Source: Phaeosaccion multiseriatum (taxonomy: Eukaryota > Ochrophyta, other classes). From it: a stretch of DNA of 64,000 bases. How positions within the stretch are numbered: the stretch's first letter is position 1; every line of letters begins with the position of its first letter. The notes beneath the pieces are model-generated. The model was not told where the DNA came from, ran no database searches, and was given only the letters and a program-made list of their open reading frames with translations. The stretch is from assembly GCA_965112735.1 (NCBI GenBank), contig OZ218956.1, positions 1,488,001 to 1,552,000 of the forward strand, read 5' to 3'. This document shows positions 54,801 through 63,700 of this stretch, in pieces. A program made the position numbers and the translations under genes.

Positions 54801-55560
54801 CGACGGGGTCGATATGCCCGAGTCCAGGGTGCTGGTGGAGGTGATTGATCAGGCCAAGTACAACCCTGCCTACATTGAAGGGGAGGAGCTCTCGCCGCGA
54901 GCCGAGCAGATTCTGGGCTACGGCTCCCTGGCAGTCCACATCGAGGACAAGAGGATCGTCAAGCCGGGGCTGTACCGCATGGCCAACGGCGGCACCGTGA
55001 TGGCGTTCAACGCGTACGGCCCCTGCCAGGTGAAGCGCGACCTCCACATGATGGAGGAGCTGAACGAGGCGGAGAGGGTCAAGACCTCTCGCCGTCTCTC
55101 GGAGATGGCAGTGGATGACGACCTGGCGGCGCTGCTGGCCGTGGAGTCCCGCCTGCACAAGGCGGAGGACAGGGCCTTGTGCGAGGAGTGGATCGCCGAC
55201 AAGCGAATCACTCGTAACCTTTTCACCGAGCCAGGGTCATGGGCCAGTGTCTACATCTTTACGGACACGTATTCGTTCCAGGTGGACTATCGGCAAGAGC
55301 TCGAGCGCTGCTACGCTCACGTGATTGACGTTGGATTCATCCACAAGCCCTCCGACGTGGGTGTGGAGACGTGGAGCGGGGTCATGGGTGAGACGCAGCG
55401 GCTGAGACTTGACAGCGAAGGCAAGCCCATCCTGAGGGACAGGGACCTCATCCTGTCTTCCTCCAAGGACGAGGACTACGTCGTGGACGGACCATGGGGA
55501 ACAGACTTTGTGGCCCGTTTGGACAGCGCATGGGAGCCGGAGTCGCCATCCTCCGAGTGA
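35669..55560 (+). CDS. Giant secreted mosaic protein: C-type lectin, discoidin-like, thrombospondin-3, vWD-like
   Basis: Predicted extracellular adhesion or matrix protein, about 1670 aa from about 43 exons. The ATG at 35669 gives a signal peptide ending about residue 31 (hydrophobic core WALSLVLCLLAA, then ALACPPGQ). Order: Cys-rich stalk (36155-36208, 36412-36471), two C-type lectin domains, discoidin-like domain, three Cys-rich/TSP3 modules, beta-sandwich (53367-53837), vWD-like exon (54269-54435), long C-terminal exon (54763-55560, stop TGA). No membrane segment was seen. Every junction keeps phase; domain borders are phase 1, cassettes phase 0. The only break is a 5-base excess in exon 48417-48486. 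A possible extra exon starts at 36538. Domain calls rest on visible motifs; the one-gene model is inference, and a second gene starting at 53975 is the main alternative. Confidence 0.72.
37229..37636 (+). other. C-type lectin-like domain 1 exon (phase 1-1)
   Basis: One exon encodes a complete CTLD: GVTRDEAMDICAANGAALVS at the first helix, HVWVSF at the WIG-like strand, NQPNSRGNDQLCGSYYF at the long-loop carbohydrate site (QPN-type), and GFICERG at the last cysteine. The position that is Cys in domain 2 is Ser here (DIPSSDD), so one of the two conserved disulfides cannot form. Ligand unknown. Confidence 0.85.
38227..38673 (+). other. C-type lectin-like domain 2 exon (phase 1-1)
   Basis: Near copy of domain 1, with an N-terminal extension (DFTQSNTYTSSASEYFY) and the penultimate cysteine present (DVPCSDF). 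The conserved Trp of the WIG-like strand is Leu (HVLVSF). About 290 nt in the middle differ from domain 1 at only about two positions, indicating recent duplication or gene conversion. Confidence 0.85.
38778..39122 (+). repeat. Perfect TCC triplet array, about 115 copies
   Basis: Uninterrupted CTC/TCC over about 345 bp in the intron following lectin domain 2. All six frames are open as homopolymers (Ser, Pro, Leu, Arg, Glu, Gly), so none should be read as coding. Confidence 0.98.
39740..40155 (+). other. Discoidin/F5/8-type-like carbohydrate-binding domain exon
   Basis: Encodes about 138 residues with ILNLAEVACYDGGSTKIPLD, then a Cys- and Asp-rich segment, and VVTSCEVTNRGNCCKDRING. This pattern resembles fucolectin/F5/8-type jelly-roll domains, in which a line such as LNLAEVEVYD is diagnostic. 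It enters in phase 2 and leaves in phase 1. The phase-1 to phase-2 change from the preceding lectin exon can be met by a putative 10-nt microexon at 39530-39539. Confidence 0.65.
40604..44780 (+). other. Module 1: Cys-rich exons followed by three thrombospondin-3 pairs
   Basis: Exons: 40604-40725 (six-Cys segment ending LVCGGQVCQ), 41273-41287 (15-nt microexon GTTFR), 41619-41657 (NCAVDCTESGSCE), 42069-42134 (NVVLQ to CSNLE), 42278-42306 (TEEDACCQG), 42528-42559 (PSAGDTLTCV), then TSP3 halves 42835-42871/43023-43087, 44009-44045/44220-44290 and 44528-44564/44716-44780. TSP3 sequences such as DPDGDGIPDDFDNCPDTANS and the ending GIGDAC carry the DxDxDG calcium-binding pattern. Each TSP3 unit is split by an intron in phase 2, with phase-1 introns outside. 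This is the most diverged and presumably ancestral module. Confidence 0.78.
43300..43815 (+). repeat. Perfect TCC triplet array, about 172 copies
   Basis: Uninterrupted array in the intron after the first TSP3 pair, preceded by imperfect CCT/CGC sequence from 43193. Same orientation relative to transcription as the arrays at 38778 and 52621. Confidence 0.98.
46046..46798 (+). repeat. Tandem exon-plus-intron cassette array A (four units of about 232 bp)
   Basis: Each unit is a 57-nt phase 0-0 exon plus a roughly 175-bp intron that is almost identical between units. The exons encode YAFFQDTSTATCSGEDSCH, EALFQDTSTATCSGEDSCY, YAIFRDTSTATCSGKSSCY and YAEFYDTSTATCSGESSCL. Acceptors read cacacag and donors gtgagttctc in all four. 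Confidence 0.88.
47675..47748 (+). other. Poly-Asp exon of module 2 (13 Asp from GAC repeat)
   Basis: This phase 2-1 exon encodes PTTN, thirteen Asp from a perfect GAC run (47688-47726), then TGVRVCE. It is positionally equivalent to the exon 42528-42559 of module 1, which has no Asp run. The (GAC)n is thus a coding microsatellite next to calcium-binding TSP3 repeats. Confidence 0.7.
49901..50901 (+). repeat. Tandem exon-plus-intron cassette array B (five units)
   Basis: The exons encode YAFFQDTSTATCSGEDSCE, EAIFEGTSTAICSGPYSCE, FADFYDTSTATCSAEESCL, EAIFEGTSTATCSAGSSCY and DAVFYDTSTATCSAEESCE. Units are 232-243 bp, with introns that match each other and array A. An additional partial unit (49742-49800) keeps the intron's gcctgcttggccgattgtgt sequence without an exon. 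Confidence 0.88.
51793..51863 (+). other. Poly-Asp exon of module 3 (12 Asp)
   Basis: Equivalent of 47675-47748 but with twelve GAC codons (51806-51841) and PGTN in place of PTTN. The one-codon length difference between otherwise similar exons is typical of microsatellite slippage. Confidence 0.7.
52621..53239 (+). repeat. Perfect TCC triplet array, about 206 copies
   Basis: The longest array of the window, in the intron directly after the last TSP3 exon. It starts 12 bp after the donor at 52608, and less regular pyrimidine sequence continues towards the acceptor at 53365-53366. Confidence 0.98.
53367..55560 (+). other. C-terminal region: beta-sandwich, vWD-like GDPM segment, long C-terminal exon
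   Basis: 53367-53837 encodes a Thr/Ser-rich beta domain (NLVEGDYVATVKGSLDTAP to FTLSVVVRG) resembling bacterial PPC-type sandwiches. 54269-54435 encodes VQGDPMVFGFQHQVFLFKG and LQWNWRLGVFPSC, like the GDPH-type vWD/root-cap segment with His replaced by Met. 54763-55560 encodes 265 residues starting TYVTASSFTFPPLDGVD, a long charged helix around LAALLAVESRLHKAEDRALC, and a beta-rich end. Joining 53837 to 54269 keeps phase. Alternatively 53367 reads on to a stop at 53894-53896, and a new gene begins at ATG 53975 (RRSLPLLVLGPIV). Confidence 0.6.
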
Positions 55561-56712
55561 GCCGACTCCTGCTTCGAGGAGCGGAGAGGTAGCGAAGGAG
55601 GGTGCGTCGTGCGGGCTCTTTGGTCAGCCCTGCTGCTGAGCCACTGCGCGGGGGTGGGGAGCAGCCAGCCATGGCATGGGCTGTGTGGTGCTGGAGGAGG
55701 GGATGGGGGGCGGGGGAGGAGGTGTAACTTTGTTCAATTATAATGCTTGGGAGGGGGGGCGGGGGGTTGCTTGGAGCTTTGTGCTTTACCATTCGCTAGC
55801 GAATGTGAAACACATTTGACGCAAGCAAGGGCCAAGTCTGAGGAGGGCGTGCAATCTCATCATACTTTAGGGGCACGTTGAAACGTTCACCTTGTTTTAG
55901 CTGTGTGTGTGCCGGAGGGGGGGGGGTCTTTAGGCATAGAAGAGAGGCGTTAGCGCTGGTCGGAGGAGAAGCAAGAGGCGGGCGGGCCATCGACGTCCGT
56001 TTGGGAGGTGTGGGGCGGTGCGTAGCGTAGAAATAGCCAGCCGCGAATCGGGGGGATCAGTAGCATAGAGGAGAGGCGTGGCTGAGGGGCGGGGGGAATG
56101 TCATCATCTCCGTTTGGGGAGGGGTGGGTAGCGTAGCGTAGGGTGAGAAATGTGACTGTCAGTACCGTAGACAGCCAGTAGTAGCTACAGTAAAGCTACA
56201 AGTAACTGTACTTAATTTCTTACCCTGGCTGCGCGCGCTGCACTTGCACCAAGGGAGGGCGGAGGGCGGACGCAGACACTTTCGGTCGTTGGCGTTGTTG
56301 GCTGGGGCTGGGTGTATCCGTGTGTATCGTAAAGTTAGGTACGGCATTCAAATCGATCAATCGATCAATCAAAGCTACTCGTGCACACCTTTGATGCTTC
56401 GCCCCGACTGGTGCTTCCTCTCCTGGAGCGGAGCGAGCCGTAGCTGAAGAGTGCGCGAGGTGCGGCTTCACTGTGCTAAGGTTAGGGCCGTGCTGCATGC
56501 ATGGCCACTCCAGTCACTGAGCCGCCCGCTGGGCAGAGGTGGCGGGCAGCAGGCATGAAAGGTGCGGTGCTGCTGGAGCGGAGGGGAGGGGAGGGGAGGT
56601 GAGGTGCAGAATAATAATAATAATAATTATTATTATTTTCTGTTCTCTTTTTTATACGAAATCGTTGCAATAAAAAATAAATACACAACACGGTCCTCTC
56701 CTGACTGATGGG
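55561..56712. other. Convergent 3' spacer
   Basis: Lies between the stop codons of the mosaic gene and the minus-strand membrane protein gene. It contains short repeated gggtggg and gtagcgtag motifs around 56000-56150 and an A/T patch with AATAAT and AATAAA-like words at 56610-56690. No gene is seen. Confidence 0.55.
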
Positions 56713-56789
56713 CTATGAGGCCACAAATGTGCTGTTGCCTGCCCCACCCACGGGTACGGCTCCCACGCTCGTCTAACAGAGGGGAAGGG

Positions 56790-56834
<45 letters not shown>

Positions 56835-57215
56835 AAGAGGTAAGAATGCACAGTACAGGATGGTAAAACACCCGCCTTTTCCTCTGCTCTGTAGTTGATC
56901 GTCTCTCCCCCTGTCCCCCTCTTCCCTCCCCACCCCTCCCCTCCCCTCCCGTGGTCAAATTCCTCCTTCTCCTCTGCTGACACACTGTAGCCAGTTGGTC
57001 CTCTCTCCCTCCTCCCTCCCTCCCCCTCCTCTCACCTTATTGAACAAGGAGTCAGGAAGGATGCTCTTGAGTCCGCAGCCCACGGCCTGCAGATAGGAGG
57101 AGCCATTCGAGACCGACTCTTGCGCCCACTTGTCCAGCCCGGGCACCGCTGAGGAAGCGCTCTCAGACACCTTCCCCAACACGCCACTCACACGCTCCAG
57201 GCTGGGGAGGGAGGA

Positions 57216-57246
<31 letters not shown>

Positions 57247-59525
57247 GGGTGTGTGGGTAGGGGGGGGGGGGTGGTCGTGGCTGAATAAGTGAGGACAGTG
57301 AGGGTGGCGGGTGGAGGTGCCTCGAGGAAGCCGAACAGAGGAGGATATCGCAAGGGGAATAGTCCTTCACAAATGGGCGGTGCTGCCGAGCGCTCGTCGT
57401 AAACACGGTCCCCTCCCCGGCCCCTCCCTGGCGTCTCTGGTGTGTCCCCCGGGGATATCTCCTACTCCGCCTAGATAGGATTCGAAACCATCTTTGATAT
57501 ACTTTGTAGTACATACAATACAAAGGAGACCGACTGTCTACAGTGTGATCCCGACTGTCTACAGTTGGTCTATACCTCAACACACAAAGGTGCTTCTCCA
57601 GAAAAAAGAAGATATGAAAAGTACCACAGAGAGAGAGAGAGAGAGGTGAAGAGAGATACAGAGAGCCCGACACACAGAGAGAGAGAGACGAGAGAGACGA
57701 GTAGAGAGAGAGAGAGAAGGAAAAAAGCAACCTACCCCAACGTAGGATAGAGACCACCCGATGCCAGCCCTCCCTCCCTTACTTCCCATCTCTCCCTCCC
57801 CTCCTCCCCTCCCTCCCTCCCTCCCGACCCCCTCCCTCCCTCCCTCCCTACCCCCTCCCTCCCCCCCTCCCCTCCCTCCCTCACTTCCCATCTCTCTCTC
57901 CTCCCCTTCCTTCCTCCCTCACCTGCCGTCCAATCCGGCCCCTCTGACCAGCTCACCCCTCTTCTTGTCGAGGCGATCGCGCACTTCGGCCACGCTTGGG
58001 TAGGCCCTCTCTCCCCTCCACCCCCTCCATCGCTCCCGTAGCTCCACCTGCACGCACACACACACACACACGCTCAGTTAGAGTTCCAGTTCCAGCTCCA
58101 TACCATACGTTTGCTTACATGCCTACCGGCGCATCCACTCACACAGCACTTATGCTCATATGCATGCGCAGGCACCTCCATCATGCCTATATGCTTGCCT
58201 TAGGCACCACGGCGGCTTACCTGCACATCCACCTGCAGCTTCCTCAGCCGGTACACCGCAAGGATGGTCAACTTGCCACACGACCGAATGAAGGCCGCGA
58301 ATCTCGACTCGTTGTACGGGTTGCTCCCCACCACGCCCCCCCACAGCCCAAGCACAGTGCCTACGAGGTGCTGCCCCGTGAATCTTCCGAGAACGGTCCC
58401 CAGGAGCGTTCCTGCGGCGGTGCAGGCGAGCAGCATCTGGTCGGAGCGGTCCCCTACCGTGCTGCTGCTCTGCTGCTGCGTCTTTGCGGCGGCGGCTTCA
58501 CGGGCGGCCAACTCTCTCTCCATGCCCGTCTGAATGATTGATTGTTGGGTTGATTAATTGATCGAGTAATGGGGGGGTGATGAGGAGAAGTGGGGGGGGT
58601 TCAGACCGTCAAGGAGTGAGTACGACAGAGGGAGGGAGAACGGACCCATCCACGACGCACGGGATAGGATACGCCCCCCTCCTTACGATAAGCAGGCCAT
58701 CTTAAGCAAGTGCCTATCGGCTAGTACAAGTCCTGGCCAGACTAGGTATTCAATTCTAAGCCATCACAAGTCGCGCTCTCACCAGAAGCAAATCCCTTTG
58801 GCGCAGACGATCCTCCAGCTGCTCAATCCTGAGCAATACACAAGGGGGAGGGGGTCGCCGATGATAAAGACATTGCGCACCTCAGTTTGTCAGTTTGTCG
58901 GACATACAAGACAGACAGACAGACAGATAGACAGACAGACACACACACACACAGACAGAGCTACCTTCCACTCGCACAAGTGGTGCCATAAATCTCCACA
59001 GAAGAGGAGGGGAGAGGGCAGGAGAGTGCGCATCGTGTATCGTCCTCGGGCCCAAGGCTGAGAGAGGTAAAGCAGCTGATGAGGCTACACTACTAACATT
59101 CCCCCAGAAGTTCGCCGTCAAGGTGCATCATCATTCATCAAGCGCTGCACTGCAGAGGTAGAGCAGGCCAGGGCACACTCCTCACCTCGAGCTCATCTCC
59201 TTCATCCCTGCCAGGCTCTTGGCTTGCTTCCTGGCGTGTGCGAGGAGCTCCACGTAAGGCAGGCTCCAGAGGTCCACCCCTGCTTCCTCCTCGCCCACGG
59301 GATTGACGACCGCATCTTTCTCAAAGCGCCTTGACAGCCTGCTTCTGCCCTGCCATCTCCCCACAGGCCACCATCCCCTCCCGCTCGTGCGCCTTGTCCC
59401 GGGAAGCTGGGCACCACTTCTGCTGTTTCCGCCGCTAAGAAGACATGCCTCACCCTCACCACCGTCCAGGGTCGACCACGCTTCTAACAAGAGCACCTCC
59501 CGCCCCCCCCCCCTCCTTCTGCTGC

Positions 59526-59558
<33 letters not shown>

Positions 59559-59781
59559 TCCTCCTCCTGCTGCTGCTGCTGCAGCTGCTGGAGATACCGG
59601 CTGGGGAGATACGCGATGGCGTGAAGCATCTAGGTTTCTGCCTGTACAGCTGGCTCGGCGTCTGCCCCAGCCAGCCCAACGACACCACGACCAGGGCCAG
59701 CAGTATGGCTGCTCGCAATGCTGCTACTGCTGTTGCTTGTGAAGTAACCACCTCCGTTCGTCTCCGTTTGGAAGCAGCCAT
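56713..59781 (-). CDS. Membrane-anchored coiled-coil protein with Gly-zipper-like hydrophobic segment, six exons
   Basis: Function unknown. Exons 59781-59186, 58828-58783, 58529-58221, 58047-57923, 57201-57036 and 56772-56713 join in phase to 433 aa; ATG at 59781, TAG at 56713-56715. A basic N-terminus (MAASKRRRTEVV) precedes a hydrophobic helix AALRAAILLALVVVSLGWLG (about 22-41) and a Ser/Arg-rich stretch, so a signal anchor or bipartite plastid-type leader is possible. Next come a coiled coil (RIEQLEDRLRQRDLLL, MERELAAREAAAAK), then a small-residue hydrophobic segment (MLLACTAAGTLLGTVLG, HLVGTVLGLWGGVVG) that could be a membrane hairpin, and an amphipathic C-terminus (LERVSGVLGKVSESASSAV). 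A Ser/CAG-type run in exon 1 (59515-59580) is low complexity. It is divergent from the CNB-RGS gene. Confidence 0.72.
56787..56831. repeat. AG dinucleotide repeat
   Basis: About 20 copies of AG, in the last intron of the minus-strand membrane protein gene, where the coding strand reads CT and leads into the acceptor at 56773. Confidence 0.95.
57771..57905. repeat. CCCT-rich pyrimidine tract
   Basis: Short ctccc units in the intron between exons 4 and 5 of the membrane protein gene. Here the coding strand is purine-rich, an exception to the usual polarity. Confidence 0.85.
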
Positions 59782-60737
59782 ATCTCCCGCTTTCTTTCCC
59801 CGCCGTATTAGAGACGGCTAATAAATAATAGAGAAGGGGAGAGAGTAGTGCTTTTGGCAGAGTCAAAAGAACGGAAAAGGACTCTACAACGTGTCCTCAC
59901 CGCCTCCTTAGCCGCAACACACAGCTAACCCAGCTTGAGCTTAAACCCTTCATACATGCATGGTAGTGAAGCCACCTTCAAGACAGAGAAAGGGGGCGAT
60001 GGGGAGCACGATCGGATAAGCCCTTCCATCATGGAGGCATACTTTCGTTTGTCGTCGGATGCGCTTTCTGTCGTTTTATTTTTTCTGATTTTTCGTACTG
60101 GCCGGTCTGGGTGTTTCGTCGAGGGAGCATTGCATTGTACGTGTAAGAAGAGGCCTGGGATAGAGAAAATTGGCGAGACCGTGGTAGCTTGTAGTCGAGG
60201 GTGTGGCGGCTAGGGAGAATAGAGTGAGGGGGAGCAGCACGAGAGAGGAAGAGTCGAAGAGGGAGCAGCAGGAGGTTCCTCTGCACAGAGGGGAGGAGGT
60301 GGGGCAGGAGTAGAGGGGTGAGGGCTGGAGGTCGATGGGCGGCGGGATGGTGGCATGACGGACACCCGCAGAAACAGCAGAGGCCCGCCGGGACTGATTG
60401 CAACAAGGATGGGTGGAAGTGCAACACCGCGCAGGGCGCACGGGTAGAGAGAGAGAGAGAGAGAAGCAATACAGGAATAGGAAGCAGCAACAGCAGCAGC
60501 AGAAGGGACAGGAGCAGCCGTAGCAGCGGTGGCAGTCGCGGTGGCAGCAGCGCAGCAGTAGCAGCAGCGCTGATCATTGAACTTTCCCTGCTCCGTCATA
60601 CCATTCAACGCACAGAGGCAAAGGGGAAGCACTGTGAAAGGCAGGGATCGGCCAGTGCTGTGAGTACAACATAGAATGCAGAGTACGTGCTGGGGAGAGG
60701 CCTCTGCTTAGTGCCTCTCCGCACCTAGAGGTTGGCA
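59782..60737. promoter_or_regulatory. Divergent intergenic region, putative promoters
   Basis: 956 bp between two divergent start codons. It includes GAGA (60445-60465) and CAG/GCAG runs (60482-60570). Open frames on the minus strand (60029-60632) are Ser/Pro/Leu-rich translations of these repeats. No specific promoter element is recognised. Confidence 0.4.
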
Positions 60738-63700
60738 ATGGGACGCGGATGGCAAGCCTCGGGAGGAGGGGGGGGGGAGGGGGTGGAAAGCCCAGGGCGT
60801 GTAGGGCCTGCTCGTTCCTCATTGCGGAGGAAGATGCAGACCTCGCTAGCGATCATCCTCGGTGATGCCATACGGATGATTTCCCCCGCGATGGGCAGGG
60901 GGCGTCTCAGTCACGTGACAGTGCAGAGGCGAAGGCTGCTGGCAGAGATGAAGCGAGGCGGAGGGACCATGTCTCCCTCTGCACTTATGGGCACCATTGG
61001 TAGCGGCCGGGGCGGTGATGGCTCGGATAATGGGAGAGGGGTCACGATGCGCTCCCCGCGTAAGAGAAAGTATGCCACGGGCGAGTATCAGTCGGCCCGC
61101 AGTAGCCTCACAGAGCACAGCCACTTTCCGCCCCCGCCGCTCAGAACGCGGGCCCCGAACTACGGAGAGGAGGGCGACACAGTCGAGGCAGCAGCAGCAG
61201 GAGGAGCAGGAGGAGCAGGAGGAGCAGGAGTGAGGCCCTCCCCGGGGTCCCCCCTGGGCATGACCTCGTCTGCTTTTCGCGTGACGTACGGGGCTGGATC
61301 TCTGGGCGATCCAAGCGAGAGTCTCTGTCAACAGAACACCACCCGCCCGACCGTCAACGCAGGCAGTCTCAATGCGGTGATCCACTCCACGCAGCGCCAT
61401 AAAATGTCGCTTGACATTCTCATGAAGTGTCAGGAGCTGCACGAAGAGGACTGGCCCGCTGTGCAGGAGGTGCTGGCCAACATGGTCATCTTTCGCAACG
61501 CCTCGAGGGAAGAAATCGACTCGCTGAGTCGGAGGGTGAAGTTGCTTGTGGCGGAGGAGGGAGAGTACATTATCCAGGAGGGATCGCGGTTGCCGCACCC
61601 GGCCGTCTTTCTGATTCAGGAGGGAGGCGTGAGTATTACGCATTTGGAGAGGGGGGAGAACGGGGAGTTTGAGGACGAAACGCACGTAAAGGTGAGTACG
61701 GGAGCGAGGGAGGGCGGGCGGGCGGGCGGGAGGGAGGGAGGGAGGGAGGGAGGGAGGGAGGGAGGGAGGGAGGGGTGGATGGATGGATGGAGGGAGGGAG
61801 GGAGGGAGGGTGGGAGAGAGGGAGGGAGGAAAGAAAGAAGGGAGGAAGGAAGGAGGAGAGTAGGGACGAAAGGAAGGAAGAAAGCAAGCACGCAAGCACG
61901 CAAGCACGCAAGCAAGCTCACAAGCAAGTGCCGCACACTCACCTCACACTCCCTCCCACCCTCCCACCTCTCCAGGACCTCAAACCCCCCGAGTACTTCG
62001 GCGAGGGCATGGTGCTGACGAGCGAGCCCGCCTACGCCTCCATCTACGCAAAGACTCGCGTCAAGTTCTATGTGGTGCCGCAGGAGGACATCAACGAGGG
62101 CATTAGTCTGCAGACGAGGGAGATGATGGTCCGGGATCACTCCATTCGCATGTTCAACATGAACCACGTCAACGACCTCTGGGACGTTATCAAGTGAGTG
62201 TGTGTGTGCATGTGTGCGTGTGTGTGCGTGTGTGTGTGCGTGTGCGTGTGTGTGCGTATGTGTGTGTGTGTGTGTGAGGGTTAGTATGTGTGGTGAGAGA
62301 GTGTGTGTGTTGTACTTCTATGTATTTGTGTGAGGAGCAGCAGTTGGAGAAGGAGGATTGGTGATGGAGGGGTGCTCTCGTTGCGTGACTGGCGCGGATG
62401 ATGACGCGGATGCTGCCGCTGCCCCTCCTTCCCTCCCTCACCACCTCAATCACCCACCCACCAACCCACCTCTCCCTAACCCTCAGACACGACCCCGAGG
62501 GTATGGACGCACTGCGCGAGTTTTGCCTGGAATACAAGACCAACGAGGGGCCCATCCTGCTGTACGACGAGATCAACAAGTTCAAGGAGGAGTGTCGCCG
62601 CCCGGGCGCCAAGCCCAAGTACCTCGTCAAGGAGGCTTATCGTATCTACGGTGAGAGCGAGGAGGGCTCATGCTTTGTAGGATACAGGAGGGTTATTTAT
62701 TGACTTAATAGGAATCACCTAAGAAACTGAAAGTGTGATTGTGTGTGTGTGCGTGTGTGTGTGTGCGCGTGTATGTGTCTCTGTGTCTCTGGGGCCCACG
62801 AGTAGGATACGGCAGTGTAGCGTGTATCACCAACTGCTGCTGCAGTAGAAGTGCGGAAGTGGGATCGAAGTGGGGTGAAGCGAACGAACAGGGCTAATCC
62901 CCTCCCTCCCTCCCTCCCTCCCTCCCCCTATCCCCTTTCCCCTCTCTATCAGAGACGTACCTGGCCAGCGGGCAGGGCCAACGCAAGCTCAACGTCAACC
63001 CCGATCTGCGCGGGGAGCTCGAGCGGAACCTGCAGAAGGAGAAGGCCAAAACGGAACACGAGCACACCTCCTTCCTCTCTTCGCTGTGGCCTCACTCGCA
63101 CTCCAACAAGGGAAGTGCCCGCAGCGGCAGCAAAGACGGGAGCAAGCAGCAGCAGCAGCAGCAGAAGCAGCAGAAGCAACAGCAGCAGCAGTGGGTGTTG
63201 CCATCAGGAGGTGGCGGAGCAGGGGCGGGGGTGGAGGCAAAAGAGCCGGGAACTGAGGGAGAGGAGGAGGGGACAGAGCTTACTGGGGGGGGGGAGAAGC
63301 CGTCTGCGGAGGCGACGCCCAACCGCAGGAAGAGCAGGATGAGCCTCCTTGTGAAAATGGGGCGGCAGAGCTCCATCGCCTTTATGGGGGGAGTCAATCG
63401 AAGGGCATCATTTCGAGGAGGAGGAGGAGGAGGAGGAGGAGGAGAGACAAGCGGCAAGGACAAGGGCGCAGCAGCAGCAGCAGCAGCAGCGGAGGGAGAG
63501 GATGCTGCCGTACCCGCTGGAGCAGCCGCAGGAGCAGCAAGTAAGCGGCCGGTCTTTGCAAAGGGCGGAACTTTCTTGATGAGCGACCACGAGAAGGGAG
63601 AAGAGATCCTCCAAGCGCACAAGAAGAACGCCGTGACGTTGGATACCATCTTTGACGCCCTCATGGTCAAGGCCGTCATCACCACCATCAACTACGATGT

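Noticed and set aside
56620-56690. AATAAA-like words as polyadenylation signals
   Set aside because: The A/T patch is short and lies between convergent genes; orientation and use cannot be decided from sequence alone.
60029-60632. Minus-strand Ser/Pro/Leu-rich proteins upstream of the CNB-RGS gene
   Set aside because: Composition follows CAG and GAGA repeats; no domain, and they lie in the divergent promoter region.
60732-60737. Start of the CNB-RGS gene at TTG 60732
   Set aside because: A non-ATG start is unnecessary; ATG 60738 is two codons downstream in the same frame.
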